Notes: generated by a model not told the origin, from the letters alone. A stretch of 64,000 nucleotides of DNA from Muraenolepis orangiensis (GCA_027704905.1 JANIIK010000484.1:218001-282000); one strand, 5' to 3'. Counted from the stretch's first letter, positions 38,896 through 49,854 are shown. Numbers and translations are program-made.

Positions 38896-39383
38896 TGTCA
38901 CGATCCAACCCAGCTCTTCACGCTCCTAGTCCTGGATCTCCGCTGGCTTCCTGGATCCGCGATGTCACAACGATGTTCCAAGTTGCCACTCCGTGTTTTC
39001 CCTGTCAGCCGTTTCCTACTGAACTCACCTGTTGTCAATCGCACCTCATTACCAAGCTGTATTTAAGCCGTGTCTGTTGTCTAACTCATTGCTGGATCAT
39101 CACCCCGATTTTCAGTAAGCCTCACGGTCGCATCAAGCTAAGTTCATTGTTGTTCTGCCTATTGATCCGCCGCGTTTTGACCCTCGCCCGGATAAACAAC
39201 CTTGTTTTTGCCTTGCGTTTTTGTACCTCTGCCTCCTGTACCTGTTACCGACCTCTGCTTGCCTTGACCACGTTTTGGATTTGCCCTGTCTGTACCTCTG
39301 CCTTGGATCCGACATTAAAGCACCTGTTCCATCTGACATCTATTCTCCCTGCTCTTGGGTCCCACCTACACCCGGCCGTGACT
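38896..39383 (+). repeat. 5' LTR of the chromovirus
   Basis: TGTCACGATCCAACCCAGC to CCCGGCCGTGACT, 488 bp; GTATTTAAGCC at 39058-39068 is TATA-like and CATTAAAGCACC lies near 39313. The leader begins GTATGATCCAGCC. Confidence 0.88.
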
Positions 39384-39396
39384 GTATGATCCAGCC

Positions 39397-40345
39397 ATGA
39401 TGGACCCAGCGGAGCTGAACAGGATGTTAGTTGCGATGAAGCAACAGGGCGCCCTGCTCGGGTCCCACCAACAGGACATTGGAGCCCTTCACCACCGTTT
39501 CAATGCCGTTGCCGAGTCCCTTGCCTCTCTGACGACAGAGGTACGGGATCTGAGGGGCGCGGCTGCCCCACCTCCGGTCGACCCCGCTCCCTCAGCTCCT
39601 CCGGCTATCCCAGGACCTCCTTGCCATGAACCCAGGCTACCAACACCTCAGCCCTACAACGGGGGCCTGCCGGTCCTTTCTGTCTCAATGCTCCCTGGCC
39701 ATGGAGCTGCAGATCTCCATGTTCCCCACAGAACGTACCAAGGTGGCGTATGTCGTCTCACTACTCTCTGGAAGGGCCCGAGAATGGGGAACAGCAATGT
39801 GGGACACACTCGCCTTGTTGTGTCTCGTTTAGGGAATTCTCGGACGAGATGAGGCGAGTGTTCGATCGCTCTCTCTTTGGAAGAGAAGCAGCGAGGGAAT
39901 TACTCCGCCTTCGACAAGGTACCCGTTGTACTTATGATTATGCCATAGATTTCAGATTTCGTTGTCGGCCTCCTGTGACTGGGATCAGCAGGCCTTATTG
40001 GATGACTTTTTCGGTGGACTATGCGAGTCAGTCAAGGACGAATTGGTCTCCCATGACCTTCCCCATAACTTGGACACATTGATCGAGGTGGCCGGACGTA
40101 CTGATGCCCGTTTAAGGTCTCGCTCTAGATCTTCACATCAGTTCAGTCATTCAGTCAGACCAACCATGGACTATCAGTTTCACAGCGCTGTGGAGGACTA
40201 TGCAGTTTGGTAGAGCTAGGGTCTCGCTTGAGGAGCGTCAACGCCGGCGGGACACCCAGGCGTGCTTCTACTGCGGCCAGCAGGGCCACTTCAGTCAGCG
40301 CTGTCCCCGCAAACGCTCCAATCTACCCTCCCCAGCGGCGCTGGT
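39397..40345 (+). pseudogene. gag with zinc knuckle, chromovirus
   Basis: Begins MMDPAELNRMLVAMKQQGAL and follows the same order as the minus-strand copy: HQQDIGALHHRFNAVAESLA, a Pro-rich stretch, CRSFLSQCSLAMELQISMFP, FSDEMRRVFDRSLFGREAAR, DDFFGGLCESVKDELVSHDL and GRTDARLRSRSRSSHQFSHS. The nucleocapsid knuckle appears at about 40262-40310 as ACFYCGQQGHFSQRCPRKR (CX2CX4HX4C). Four or more frame changes. Chromovirus Gag packages the element RNA. Confidence 0.85.
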
Positions 40346-40720
40346 GAGCATCACGGTCAAGTCAGCGTCATCGACCAGGCAGTTTTTAACTGTTCGGATT
40401 CATCTTCCTAATCAGACGGTTTCTCTCCCCACTCTCTTGATTGATTCAGGAGCGGACCAGAACTTCATTCAGGCCGCTACCGTGAAGAAATATAATATCC
40501 GAGTCCAAGATTTAAATCACCCTTTGTCAGTCTACTGTCTAAACGGTCACTTCCTCAACCCCGTCTCCCACGTCACTGAACCACTCACTCTACAAGTGTC
40601 ACACAGAGAAGATTTCACTTTTTGTCATGGACCAGGCTCAGGTGCCCATTGTACTGGGATTACCCTGGTTAGCCAAGCACAATCCTCAGGTTAACTGGGA
40701 GTCAAGTACCATCACCGGTT
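40346..40720 (+). pseudogene. Aspartic protease, chromovirus
   Basis: Frame 40200-40694 continues from the knuckle into VSITVKSASSTRQFLTVRIH, then LPTLLIDSGADQNFIQAATV with an intact D-S-G-A active site, and SVYCLNGHFLNPVSHVTEPL. A frameshift near 40625 moves the final block QVPIVLGLPWLAKHNPQVNW (protease C-terminus, followed by the RT lead-in) to the next frame. Catalytic residues conserved, frame broken. Confidence 0.85.
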
Positions 40721-41490
40721 GGAGTGATTATCTACAGGCGGCTAAATCTTCTAGTCAGTCCACTCCGTTTTCCAACGAAGAGTACCCGGACCTGTCTAAG
40801 GTTCCCACTAAATACACTGACTTAAAGTTGGTGTTCAGTAAGTCACGGGCCACGTCCTTACCCCCACACCGACCCTATGACTGCACAATTGACCTGCTAC
40901 CAGGCGCATCTCCTCCCAAGGGACAAATCTACTCTCTCTGCCCGGTCCAAAGAGCAGCTATGGAGAAGTACATCAACGAGTCTCTGGCTGCGGGAATTAT
41001 TGGTCCTTCTTTCTCTCCAGCTGGGGCAGGGTTTTTCTTTGTGGAGAAGAAAGATAAATCGCTACGCCCCTGTATCGACTATCGAGGCCTTAATGATGTT
41101 ACAGTCAAGAATCGCTATCCATTGCCTTTAATGAACTCTGCTTCATTCCAGGGGCCAAGCTGAATCTACGCAATTTCTACCATCTAGAAACCGTCAGGGT
41201 TCGAGACGGAGACGAATGGAAGACGGCATTCAACACCACAACTGGGCACTACGAGTATCTGGTGGTGCCGTTCGGGCTGTCCAATGCACCTGCTGTTTTT
41301 CAGGCTCTAGTCAACGACGTGCTCAGAGATTTCATTAATCAGTTTGTTTTTGTTTATTTGGATGACATTCTCATTTTTTCCACATCCCTAGAGAGTCATC
41401 GCGTCCACGTTCGCCAGGTACTCCAGAGGCTGCTGGAGAACCAGCTGTACGTTAAAGCTGAGAAGTGTGAGTTTCACATCACGGACTAGT
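40721..41490 (+). pseudogene. Reverse transcriptase, chromovirus
   Basis: Segments SKVPTKYTDLKLVFSKSRA, HRPYDCTIDLLPGASPPKGQ, YINESLAAGIIGPSFSPAGA, GFFFVEKKDKSLRPCIDYRG and LNDVTVKNRYPLPLMNSAS lead to a damaged palm, where the block with the first catalytic Asp is replaced by LNLRNFYHLETVRVRDGDEW (41161-41220). After a frameshift come MVPFGLSNAPAVFQALVNDV and FVFVYLDDILIFSTSLESHR with intact Y-L-D-D, and LENQLYVKAEKCEFHITD. Inactive because of frameshifts and the altered first motif. Confidence 0.88.
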
Positions 41491-42200
41491 GACTTCTTTT
41501 TTAGGGTTCTGTATCTCTCATGATGCGATTAAGATGGATCCTGTCAAGGTGGCAGCTGTGACCAAGTGGCCTACCCCCACCTCCAGACGGGAACTGCAAA
41601 GTTTTTGGGGTTTTGCTAATTTCTATAGCAGGAATCAGGAATTATAGCTCAGTGGCCGCTCCCCTTACTGCCCTCACATCTGTCAAGCAGCCGTTCACCT
41701 GGAATAGACTGGCTGAGGAGGCGTTTGAGGTGCTCAAGTAACGCTTCACATCCTCACCTGTCGTGACTATCCCAGACCCTGACCTTCAGTTTGTGGTGGA
41801 GGTAGATGCATCCGAGACGGATTCTCTCTCAGAGATCACCAGCGGACAACAATTTTCACCCGTGCGCATATTTTTCTCATCGGTTGACGCCTACTGAGAG
41901 CAATTACGACGTCGGGAACCGGGAACTGCTGGCGATAAAATTTGCAGAATGGAGGCAATGGTTGGAGGGGACCAACATTCCTTTTTTAGTCTGGACGGAT
42001 CACCGTAATTTGGAATACATCAAATCTGCTAAGAGGTTAAACTCTCATCAAGCCAGATGGGCACTATTTTTCTCTCGTTTTAATTTTTCATTATCTTATG
42101 GCCCTGGTTCTAGGAACACTAAGCCTGATGCACTCTCCCGAGTTTTTGCCCTGATAAATGACCCGGAAACCGCCAAGACGATCCTGCCTGCTTGGTAGGA
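41491..42200 (+). pseudogene. RNase H, chromovirus
   Basis: The connection (KVAAVTKWPTPTSRRELQSF) leads into VVEVDASET (first Asp, 41797-41825, in a frame that is lost soon after). Frame 41806-42198 reads DNNFHPCAYFSHRLTPTESN, YDVGNRELLAIKFAEWRQWL (catalytic Glu), FLVWTDHRNLEYIKSAKRLN (Asp) and YGPGSRNTKPDALSRVFA (final Asp). It stops at a TAG after ILPAW at 42196-42198. Confidence 0.85.
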
Positions 42201-43280
42201 GCCACCTCGCTGGAGATTGAGAGGACTGTCCAGGAGGCGCTGGCTCGGGAACCAGGACCAAGTGACGTGCCCTCAGGTCGACTCTTTGTTCCCCTAACAT
42301 CTCAGGCTGATGTCTTGGACTGGGGACATAATTCAAGGCTGGCCTGTCATCCGGGCGTGTCACGGACATCGTCTCTCGTTAAACAGCGTTTCTGGTGGTC
42401 TACGTTAACTGATGACATGAAGGCTTATGTTGCTGCGTGTCCCGTCTGCTCACAGAACAAGGTGAGCAATCGACCCCCGGCTGGGCTCCTCAGACCACTA
42501 CCGATTCCCTGATGACGTTGGTCTCATTTGGTGATCGATTTCATCACTGGTCTCCCCTTCTCGGATGGCAACACCTGCATACATCCTTACCATAGTCGAT
42601 TGTTTTTCTAAAGCGGCTTATTTCGTGCCCCTGCCTAAACTACCCTCAGCTAAGGAGATGGCTGATCTGATGATTAATCATGTGTTCAGGATTCACGGTC
42701 TGCCAACTGACATTGTTTCTGACAGGGGACCACAGTTTTCTGCTTGGTTTTGGCAGGCGTTTTGTAAGCTGCTGGGAGCAACCTCCGGTCTTTCCTCCGG
42801 ATATCACCCCCAGACCAACGGCCAGACAGAGAGGACGAACCAGAAGCTGGAGGTGGCCTTGCGGTGCATGTCGTCTGCTAAAGTCACCGCCTGGGCAAGG
42901 ATGTTACCATGGTTGGAGTATGTCCACAATTCCCTGCCCTCCTCCGCTACAGGACTGTCACTGTTCCAGTGCTGTCTGGGCTACCAACCTCCCCTCTTCC
43001 CGTCCCAAGAGGAATAAGTGGCAGTACCCTCAGCCCAGCGGTACATTCAGCGCTGTCGGAGGACCTTGATCAGAGCCAGGAGGGTGCTACGGCAGACGTC
43101 TCTGCGCTAAAAGGCGCAGGCTGACCGTCGCCGCACAGCTGCTCTGCGCTACCAGCCAGTTCAGAGGGTGATGTTGTCCACCAGGCACATTCCCCTCAAG
43201 GTAACCTCGGTAAAATTAGCGCCCAGGTTCATCGGTCCTTTCCCCATTTCCAAAATCATGGACATTCAGGCTGACTCTCC
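42201..43280 (+). pseudogene. Integrase, chromovirus
   Basis: Zinc-binding region: WGHNSRLACHPGVSRTSSLV, VKQRFWWSTLTDDMKAYVAA, CPVCSQNKVSNRPPAGLLRP. A frameshift near 42510 precedes HLVIDFITGLPFSD (first Asp, another frame), then frame 42565-43017 gives ILTIVDCFSKAAYFVPLPKL, HGLPTDIVSDRGPQFSAWFW (second Asp) and HPQTNGQTERTNQKLEVALR (Glu). It ends with the beta-barrel-like C-terminus around 43140-43280 (VQRVMLSTRHIPLKVTSVKL-like residues in other frames). The D,D-E residues survive but the frame does not. Confidence 0.87.
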
Positions 43281-43288
43281 CCCTGTCT

Positions 43289-43642
43289 ATGCGCCGCATT
43301 CACCCGTCATTCCATGTGTCGCAAATAAAACCTGTGTTGTCTAGTCCCTTGTCCCCCCCTCCTCTCCCTCCTCCGCCACCTAGGATCATTGATGGAGGAG
43401 AGGCGTTCACGGTCAAGAAGCTGCTCAAGGTGCGACGCTGGGGGCGTGGCCTTCAATACCTGGTCGACTGGGAGGGTTACGGACCACAGGAGAGAAGCTG
43501 GGTGCCTGCCAGGCATGTTTTGGACCAAACCCTCAACTCGGAGTTTCACTGGAGACATCCAGATGCCATGTTTAGGACGTCGGGTGACGTCCGTAGAGGG
43601 AGGGGTACTGTCACTATCCAACCCAGCTCTTCACGCTCCTAG
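43289..43642 (+). pseudogene. Integrase C-terminal chromodomain, chromovirus
   Basis: The open frame reads MRRIHPSFHVSQIKPVLSSP, a Pro-rich linker and then the chromodomain: AFTVKKLLKVRRWGRGLQYL, VDWEGYGPQERSWVPARHVL. The W-E-G-Y and S-W-x-P motifs are the classic chromodomain core, and the aromatic positions Y (LQYLV) and W (VDWEGY) are kept. In chromoviruses this module targets integration to marked chromatin. The frame then passes through GDVRRGRGTVTI into the LTR. The module is intact although the upstream polyprotein is not. Confidence 0.9.
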
Positions 43643-44010
43643 TCCTGGATCTCCGCTGGCTTCCTGGATCCGTCACGACTCCGTTCCAAGATGCCACTCC
43701 GTGTTTTCCCTGTCAGCCCTTTCCTACTCAACTCACCTGTCAATCGCACCTCACCTACCAAGCTGTATTTAAGCTGTGTCTGTTGTCTAACTCATTGCTG
43801 GATAATAACCCTGATTTTCAGAAAGCCTCACGTTCGCATCAAGCTAAGTTCATTGTTGTTCTGCCTATTGATCCGCCGTGTTTTGACCCTCGCCTGGAGA
43901 ACAACCTTGTTTTTGCCTTGCGTTTTTTTACCTCTGCCTCAACCCTCGACTACCTGTTACCGACCTCTGCTTGCCTTGACCACGTTTTGGATTTTCCCTG
44001 TCTGTACCTC
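43609..44010 (+). repeat. 3' LTR of the chromovirus (without its end)
   Basis: TGTCACTATCCAACCCAGC after the purine tract AGAGGGAGGGGTAC; matches the 5' LTR to TCTGTACCTC, then stops. Confidence 0.88.
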
Positions 44011-44083
44011 AGCTGGTCAAACCGTCACGGCCGGATGTAGGTGGGACCCAAGAGCAGGGAGAACAGACGTCAGATGGAACAGG
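44011..44083 (-). repeat. Inverted 3' LTR terminus with attached target sequence
   Basis: In reverse complement: the last ~60 bp of the LTR (CCTGTTCCATCTGACG...GGCCGTGACG) followed by GTTTGACCAGCT. GTTTG equals the target base pairs before the 5' LTR (38891-38895), and ACCAGCT resembles ACCAACT, which follows CCTGTTTG in the empty copy at 45001-45142 (reverse complement). Confidence 0.75.
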
Positions 44084-45000
44084 TAGGGAGGAACTCTCGT
44101 GCAGGCAGAGGAAGCCAGAGGTGTTGAACTAGGAGCGGCCAAGCCTTTGATCCAGCTCAATAGTTGTATGCCAACCCCCTTCAACAGCTGTAGGCTGCAA
44201 TAGCCACTGTCCCCCACTGTGAGATAAACATTACTGTTTTGTTACAACTATGTTAACTAATCTACTTTAAGTTCAAGTAGAAGTCTTGTTTATAATTTTC
44301 TAATTAATATTTGTGTTTCTGCATTTCTGTTGTGGTCACTTTAAGAATCCCAGGATGTAACCGGAAGTGAGGTCATGTCAGTGACAGGTAGCGATGGGTA
44401 AGCAGGAAGTGAAATGAATCACGGAGAAGTATGTTTATTGTTCTGAGCTAATCTAGTGACATCTACCGACATCTTATGCCTTTTGGTAGCATCTTGGGTA
44501 TGTTTTCATTGTTTACATTGCTATGTATGATCGCAGATCATTATTTCGGAAAATATGAAAAACGTTGTGTAGTTAGGTCTGTTGGGTAGTATTACTGATG
44601 TATCTGATGTATGTATGATGTATCACTGTCATTAGTCCATTCCAGAATAAATACGAGACATAAATGCATGTACAATTGATAGGCTACTGTACATATTAAA
44701 AAGGATGCAATATGTTACATTTATGTTAAAATACGTATTCGATAAATAACATGTAACTTGTAATAAATAGTAAAATATGGGATTTAGTTCATATTGAAGA
44801 TAAGGGAAAATTGTTTAAAGCAAGCATAATAGTGATTATGCACATTTTGTATGTTTCAGTTTTACCCTTCCTTGCAACATCAATAAACCTGTGGACAAGG
44901 ATTCAAGTGTCTTCAGAGTCGTGGTGTCAAGAGGGCGTTTATCTGGCTGTCAATTTATATAATTGGAACATATAGTGAGGGCAGCACAATTACAGTTGGT
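44084..45000. other. No recognisable gene
   Basis: A/T-rich sequence; a segment near 44335-44400 and an AATAAA near 44882 could belong to an old LTR but are not assignable. Confidence 0.4.
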
Positions 45001-45142
45001 CAAACAGGATAAGGACAAGACAAGACCCCTCAGGACAATAGGACAAAAGGGTGATAGGGAGAACTACATTTGCATTCTCTACTAGAACCCTGAGGTCAAT
45101 AAACAGAGTGATAGAAGGGACAACATATGATTTTTCCATTAC
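45001..45142 (-). repeat. Right arm of the ~140-bp inverted repeat (empty site)
   Basis: Reverse complement of 38760-38895, continuing uninterrupted through ...CCTGTTTGACCAACTG, i.e. the sequence without the chromovirus. Confidence 0.85.
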
Positions 45143-46200
45143 AACGTCCAAACCTCTGAACTCTGAACATCTGAGTTATGTTAGTCTTTTTTGCGTCATT
45201 CAAGGACGTGCCTTCAGAGTCCCAAAATTAATTGTATGCCATACCTTTTGAGGAGTAATGTAGTTTTGTTTTGCAACAAAACAAAAAAATCAAGACCAGG
45301 GCAGTTATTAGTAGTTGCACACCCTTGTGCATTGCTATAGACAAAAAAAAAGTATAACCACTAAGCAATTGCATAATGATAATTGTGCCCTGTGTATTTG
45401 ATTTAATTTATGTGATATATCATGGAATGAGTTATTGTTTGAGTGACCCTAATCTTTAACATACATTCTATTAATTTCTTAAAGCACTTACATTCTTTTC
45501 AGGAACAAAATATGTAATAAAGAATTTATTTTTTTCAATGGATTGCAAATGTGATAATGAAAAATAACATGTCACATTGTACATACCATGCATCTGTATG
45601 ACACAATACAACTCACTCTTTGTTGTTGATGTTGTAGGTTCATGGAGTTTTGTCAAATATACTAGTCAATCAAGTACCAATCCTAAAGCAAACATGTTTT
45701 CTTTATTTTTTTGGAGTCAACAGAAAACCCAGAGTCAGGTACATTTAGGAAGTCTTTGTAAATAGACTCCATTATCATACAGCAATGTTAATTAAAACAT
45801 TTTCCCATTTTGGAGAGAAATTATAAAAAGATGAATAATTGATTTGCTCAGTACAAAAACAAATGTGGTCTTAGAAAATAAAGCTCAATTGAATGTATCC
45901 TAGTGGAAAGTGGAAATGACTACAAGATTTCAGCCCAACAAAAATACACAAAAAAGTAGCCCAGTTATCAAATTTATTATTTTGCAAAAATTGTTAAAAA
46001 ATACTTTGTATTCTGCAGACCAAATACTGATTATTTTTTCTTATATTGAATGTTGGCCGGACCAAAACGGAGATCTTAGCCTCTCTGCATGAATGTGGAT
46101 GAAGTTATTACAGCAAAGGTAGGTCTTTCAGTGGGAACATAGGTTTTGTTGTTTTGAGCACCAGTGATGGGGACGAGACCACCTATATTGAGTCAGAGTC
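45143..46200. other. A/T-rich, no recognisable gene
   Basis: Only short frames of no recognisable family; no terminal repeats seen. Confidence 0.45.
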
Positions 46201-46785
46201 AAGACCAAAACCATAAAGGGTAGAGTCTGAGTCAAGACCTTAAAGGGTAGAGTCTGAGTCAAGACCAAAACCATAAAGGGTAGAGTCTGAGTCAAGACCT
46301 TAAAGGGTAGAGTCTGAGTCAAGACCAAAACCATAAAGGGTAGAGTCTGAGTCAAGACCTTAAAGGGTAGAGTCTGAGTCAAGACCAAAACCATAAAGGG
46401 TAGAGTCTGAGTCAAGACCTTAAAGGGTAGAGTCTGAGTCAAGACCAAAACCATAAAGGGTAGAGTCTGAGTCAAGACCTTAAAGGGTAGAGTCTGAGTC
46501 AAGACCAAAACCATAAAGGGTAGAGTCAAGACCAAAACCATAAAGGGTAGAGTCTGAGTCAAGACCTTAAAGGGTAGAGTCTGAGTCAAGACCAAAACCA
46601 TAAAGGGTAGAGTCTGAGTCAATACCTTAAAGGGTAGAGTCTGAGTCAAGACCAAAACCATGAAGGGTAGAGTCTGAGTCAAGACCAAAACCATAAAGGG
46701 TAGAGTCTGAGTCAAGACCAAAACCATAAAGGGTAGAGTCTGAGTCAAGACCAAAACCATAAAGGGTAGAGTCTGAGTCAAGACC
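46201..46785. repeat. 60-bp composite minisatellite
   Basis: Alternating 33-bp and 27-bp monomers (AAGACCAAAACCATAAAGGG + TAGAGTCTGAGTC, and AAGACCTTAAAGGGTAGAGT + CTGAGTC) form a 60-bp dimer repeated without change five times (46201-46500), then in irregular order. Variants include AATACC (46621) and CCATGAAG (46659). The long frame on the minus strand (TQTLPFMVLVL repeats) exists only because 60 and its monomers are multiples of 3. Confidence 0.95.
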
Positions 46786-47499
46786 GAGTATTTGGAGGGT
46801 CGAGACAGAGTCCTGACCGAGACCTCAAAAAAACAAGTCTATTTTCAATACCATGGATTTAATTTGACTTATTTAGCACCACCCCTTAATATTCTATATT
46901 TCCAGCTTCCTTACAGGAAGTTTAAACAAATATAACCCTCTTCATATAGACTCTTGTAGGTTGTCAAAATATCTGGAGGTCGAAAGCAGCTCAGCGGGGG
47001 TCCACCTGAACATTTTATGAAGTTAAAAGTTAACAAATTCAGTCCAAAACTGAATATGTTGTATAAGTCTTTGAGATATTGAGTTCATTTGAAAGCTCAC
47101 ATTATAGTGTGTTAATAATAGCTATGTAGGATTTCACAAAGTGTGACATTTCATAGCATTATAAAGCCTCATAATGAGTCTTCCCCTGCTGAAAACTCCG
47201 GGCTGACGCAGGCACAGAAAACACCTTTATGGCCAACATGTGGATTTAAAGGAATCGCTGATGGTGTACAAATAAATAAGACCGGACTCGAGTACTACAA
47301 CACTGTTGAGCAGCATCTTGAGGATGTCAGAATCCCACTTGTCCACTGCACAAGGGAAAACATGTATTAAGGCACAATTAAGAACTTCAATCAGAATGTA
47401 AAATATTGTTAAACCTGTGCAACCAAATTTTTTTATTGTAGAGTAGGTGTACATATTTTTTCTATCAAAATGAAAAACACCCATTAGAAGCCCAGTGAG
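46786..47499. other. No recognisable gene
   Basis: Begins with degenerate continuation of the minisatellite; the rest has no recognised domain. A 75-codon plus frame (47143-47370) is unassigned. Confidence 0.4.
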
Positions 47500-48033
47500 T
47501 TGGAGGAATATATTGCTAAATTATATCAGGAGATCGAACTCTATCTGGTACACAACACAGTATGGTGATGCCTAGCATCACTTTCCATGTTTTGTTTTGT
47601 GTTTTCAAACATTTAGAGCAACAAACGCAATGTGTAGAAGCGTAGTCGAGGTTGGGCAGAGGGTCGGGAACCAGGCAAGGCAGGTTGACCTGGGACAGGC
47701 AGGGTCGGGAAAACATGCAGAAATCATTCCGGGAATAAATGCTGGAGAGTCTTGCATAAGTCAAGTACTAATCTGACAAGTGAGTCAATGGGGGAGACTT
47801 AAGTACAAACACACAAAGGTAACAGGTAGTGACATACTGGGAACACAATGGGGAGGTAGAAAACAGGACACGAAAGGACAGGACAGGGGCAATGAGGGAA
47901 CATGACAGTATCGGCAAGGGCTGGGGACAGGCAAAGGGCGGAGAAGTCCAACAGCGGGTCGGTGTGAGGCTTTTCTGCGAGCACACACTGTGCAGTGCGG
48001 AGTGTCAGAGTCCATATTCTCTCTCTCTCCAAT
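47500..48033 (-). mobile_element. Chromovirus-type remnant: integrase scrap joined to an LTR
   Basis: Minus strand: HCTVCARRKASHRPAVGLLR PLPVP (about 48010-47940), the integrase zinc-binding end seen in chromoviruses, joined by deletion to an LTR-like sequence starting TGTCATGTTCCC at 47907 and containing GTACTTAAGTCTCCC. The far end of the LTR is not defined. It is a distinct family from the copy at 38896. Confidence 0.55.
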
Positions 48034-48041
48034 CCCTAGAT

Positions 48042-48833
48042 CAGGGGTTCCCAACCTTTTTCACCCAGAGCCCCCCCAAATGACTCCTGTTGGAATTTGC
48101 GCCCCCCCCCCCCCCCCCCGGACTTTGCCTTTGCTTTTAAAAGTGCACATTCAAAAGAGGCCTCGGTGGCCTTCTGTACATCGCTGCCAGCCCTAACAAA
48201 CTGTTGTTTCTTTATGAAAAAGTCCCGATCACGCCCGACCGTTTCTGGGTGCATGGTCTGTTGGTGTCTCTTCATTTTGCAGGGTTTCATGCTGTCGTTG
48301 GCTAGCTTCTCTCTGCATATCACACACTCTGGGCGGGTTTTGTCCGTTCCCTCCATGAAACCTAAGTTAAGATAGCTCTCTAGGTAGGTCCTCATTTTCT
48401 TTTTGATTGCAGATGAGCTGTCATCTCCTTTACGTTTTTCAGACATTTTTAGACAAAATATTCACCTTATGAAGTTGGTCGCTAGCTAGCAAGCACAGCA
48501 AACTGTTACTACCACGGAAGCTGACACAGTAACGTCAATGTTGGCGCGAATCGGAGGAGTATCAGATTAATTTGTATAATTTTTATTAAAATTAATTAAT
48601 CAATACATTTCTATATTTTATTGTAATGTAGAGACAAGGCTTTTAGCGACAATCATGTATTGCGTTACAATTATATGTAAAAAAATATATATAAATAATA
48701 ATAATAATAAAAAAAATAATAAAAAATAATCGAAATATGATATTAGGCCTCAAATCATCTGAGGCCTGGCGCCCCCCCTGCGATCTTTGGCGCCCCCCCA
48801 AGGGGGGCGCGCCCCCCAGGTTGGGAACCACTG
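48042..48833. mobile_element. hAT element with zinc-finger remnant
   Basis: TIRs CAGGGGTTCCCAACC (48042) and GGTTGGGAACCACTG (ending 48833) with the perfect 8-bp duplication CCCTAGAT (48034-48041, 48834-48841). C-rich and G/C-rich subterminal tracts (48103-48120, 48770-48815). An internal deletion has removed most of the transposase. Confidence 0.93.
48100..48446 (-). pseudogene. hAT transposase N-terminus (ZBED5/SCAND3-like zinc finger)
   Basis: Starts MSEKRKGDDSSSAIKKKMRT at 48446, then YLESYLNLGFMEGTDKTRPE, CVICREKLANDSMKPCKMKR and HQQTMHPET: a BED-like finger with C-x2-C and H-x5-H ligands. FFIKKQQFV and FECALLKAKAKSG follow before the frame enters terminal-repeat sequence. The catalytic RNase-H-like and hAT dimerisation regions are missing. 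Proteins with this start are common among vertebrate hAT-derived ZBED genes. Here it is a deletion derivative. Confidence 0.8.
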
Positions 48834-48964
48834 CCCTAGATGACAGGAGAAGCGGGAGGAATGGAGGGGACAAGATGGATGAGCACTGGCACAGAGGTGA
48901 AAAGTCTTTGTCCAGCTTGTGCAGAACGGTGCTGCTGGACTCTTGACTAGGACCAGGACATTTG

Positions 48965-49185
48965 ACTACATTACTTCAAATATGTCCTCACTCCAATGGC
49001 TTCCAGTTAATGCGAGGTCAGATTTTAAGGTTACTTACTTATAAAATCCTACACGGATAAGCACCATCATACCTGAAGGACCTTATTGTTCCCTTTTGTC
49101 CTTGTCGGCCCCTTCAGGAGCCGGCCTTCTATCAATCCCAAAAGTTAAAAATAAATCAGCAGGGAATAGAGCGGCATAGATTCAG
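48965..49185 (+). pseudogene. LINE ORF2 C-terminal scrap
   Basis: Reads SLQWLPVNARSDFKV, then in other frames LLTYKILHG-like residues, APSYLKDLIVP-like residues and PKVKNKSAGNRA: the LxWLPV...R.DFK...SYL.DL pattern found after the RT in several vertebrate LINEs (CR1/Rex/I-like). It covers about 70 codons, frameshifted, family uncertain. Confidence 0.6.
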
Positions 49186-49854
49186 TAGTAGGCACACAGA
49201 TCCCGAGGAACAGGGGCGCATCTACTGGGGTGGCATGGGGTGGCAACTGCCACCCTAAAAATAGCCTTGCCACCCCAGCTGCCACCCAAGTTGGCAGCTT
49301 TGTTTTGAAAGAAAAGTTGTGGCTCATCGGACGTGAGCTTATATGAGAGAGAATCTCTAATGTCCGAGTGCAAGTGAATTCAGCACAAGACACAAGCCTT
49401 GTGACCCCTCCCCCGGCCCTGACGCGAGCATGGAAATTAAATTGGATGATTTAATTTCAACAAAAGGACAGCGCGAAACAAGAAGCATTCGAACCCAAGT
49501 AGACGGAGGTAATCAGGTAATCACTGATCAACTATCTATGAACAAATTAAAATAATCAGAAAAGTGCAGGGCTAGTGGAGTTGTAGTTGTCATATAATGT
49601 TCCGATGCTGTCGAACGACAATATTGAATTCAGGTTAATAACTTAGGAACTTCTCTATGCTTTGGAAATACAACAGTAACGTTATGTTGCGATACACAAG
49701 CGATACACAATTCATTCTGGCGCCGACGCGAGTGTCTGCCTTTCCAGTAGCTCCGTCTTTGTAGTGTTCGTGTTAACTCGTATTTTTCTTTTAACTTTGC
49801 TAACTTTTTAAAACTTTTTCTATTGCACTTTATGTGTGAATCCCTTTCTATCCT
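49186..49854. other. No gene; possible left end of a hAT-like repeat
   Basis: CAGGGGCGCATCTACTGGGGT at 49210 resembles a hAT terminus, and a palindromic GGTGGCA/TGCCACC patch follows (49227-49290), but no matching right end or duplication was found. Confidence 0.35.

Larger units (their letters stand above)
38896..44083 (+). mobile_element. Chromovirus (Ty3/gypsy with chromodomain), degenerate
   Basis: Plus-strand element with 5' LTR (38896-39383), gag, protease, RT, RNase H, integrase with C-terminal chromodomain, purine tract (43596-43608) and 3' LTR (43609-44010) whose last part is inverted at 44023-44083. Frameshifts occur throughout. The Sushi-ichi/Jule group is the likely home, judged from Gag and the chromodomain. 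The target GTTTG precedes the 5' LTR (38891-38895), and its complement CAAAC sits beside the inverted LTR end (44018-44022). Confidence 0.9.

Noticed and set aside
46128..46781. A 217-codon minus-strand frame of TQTLPFMVLVL repeats
   Set aside because: It is an artefact of a minisatellite whose monomers (33 and 27 bp) are multiples of three; no start context, no domain, and unrelated sequence at both edges.
49210..49400. A further hAT MITE starting CAGGGGCGCATCTACTGG
   Set aside because: No matching right terminus or 8-bp duplication could be found.
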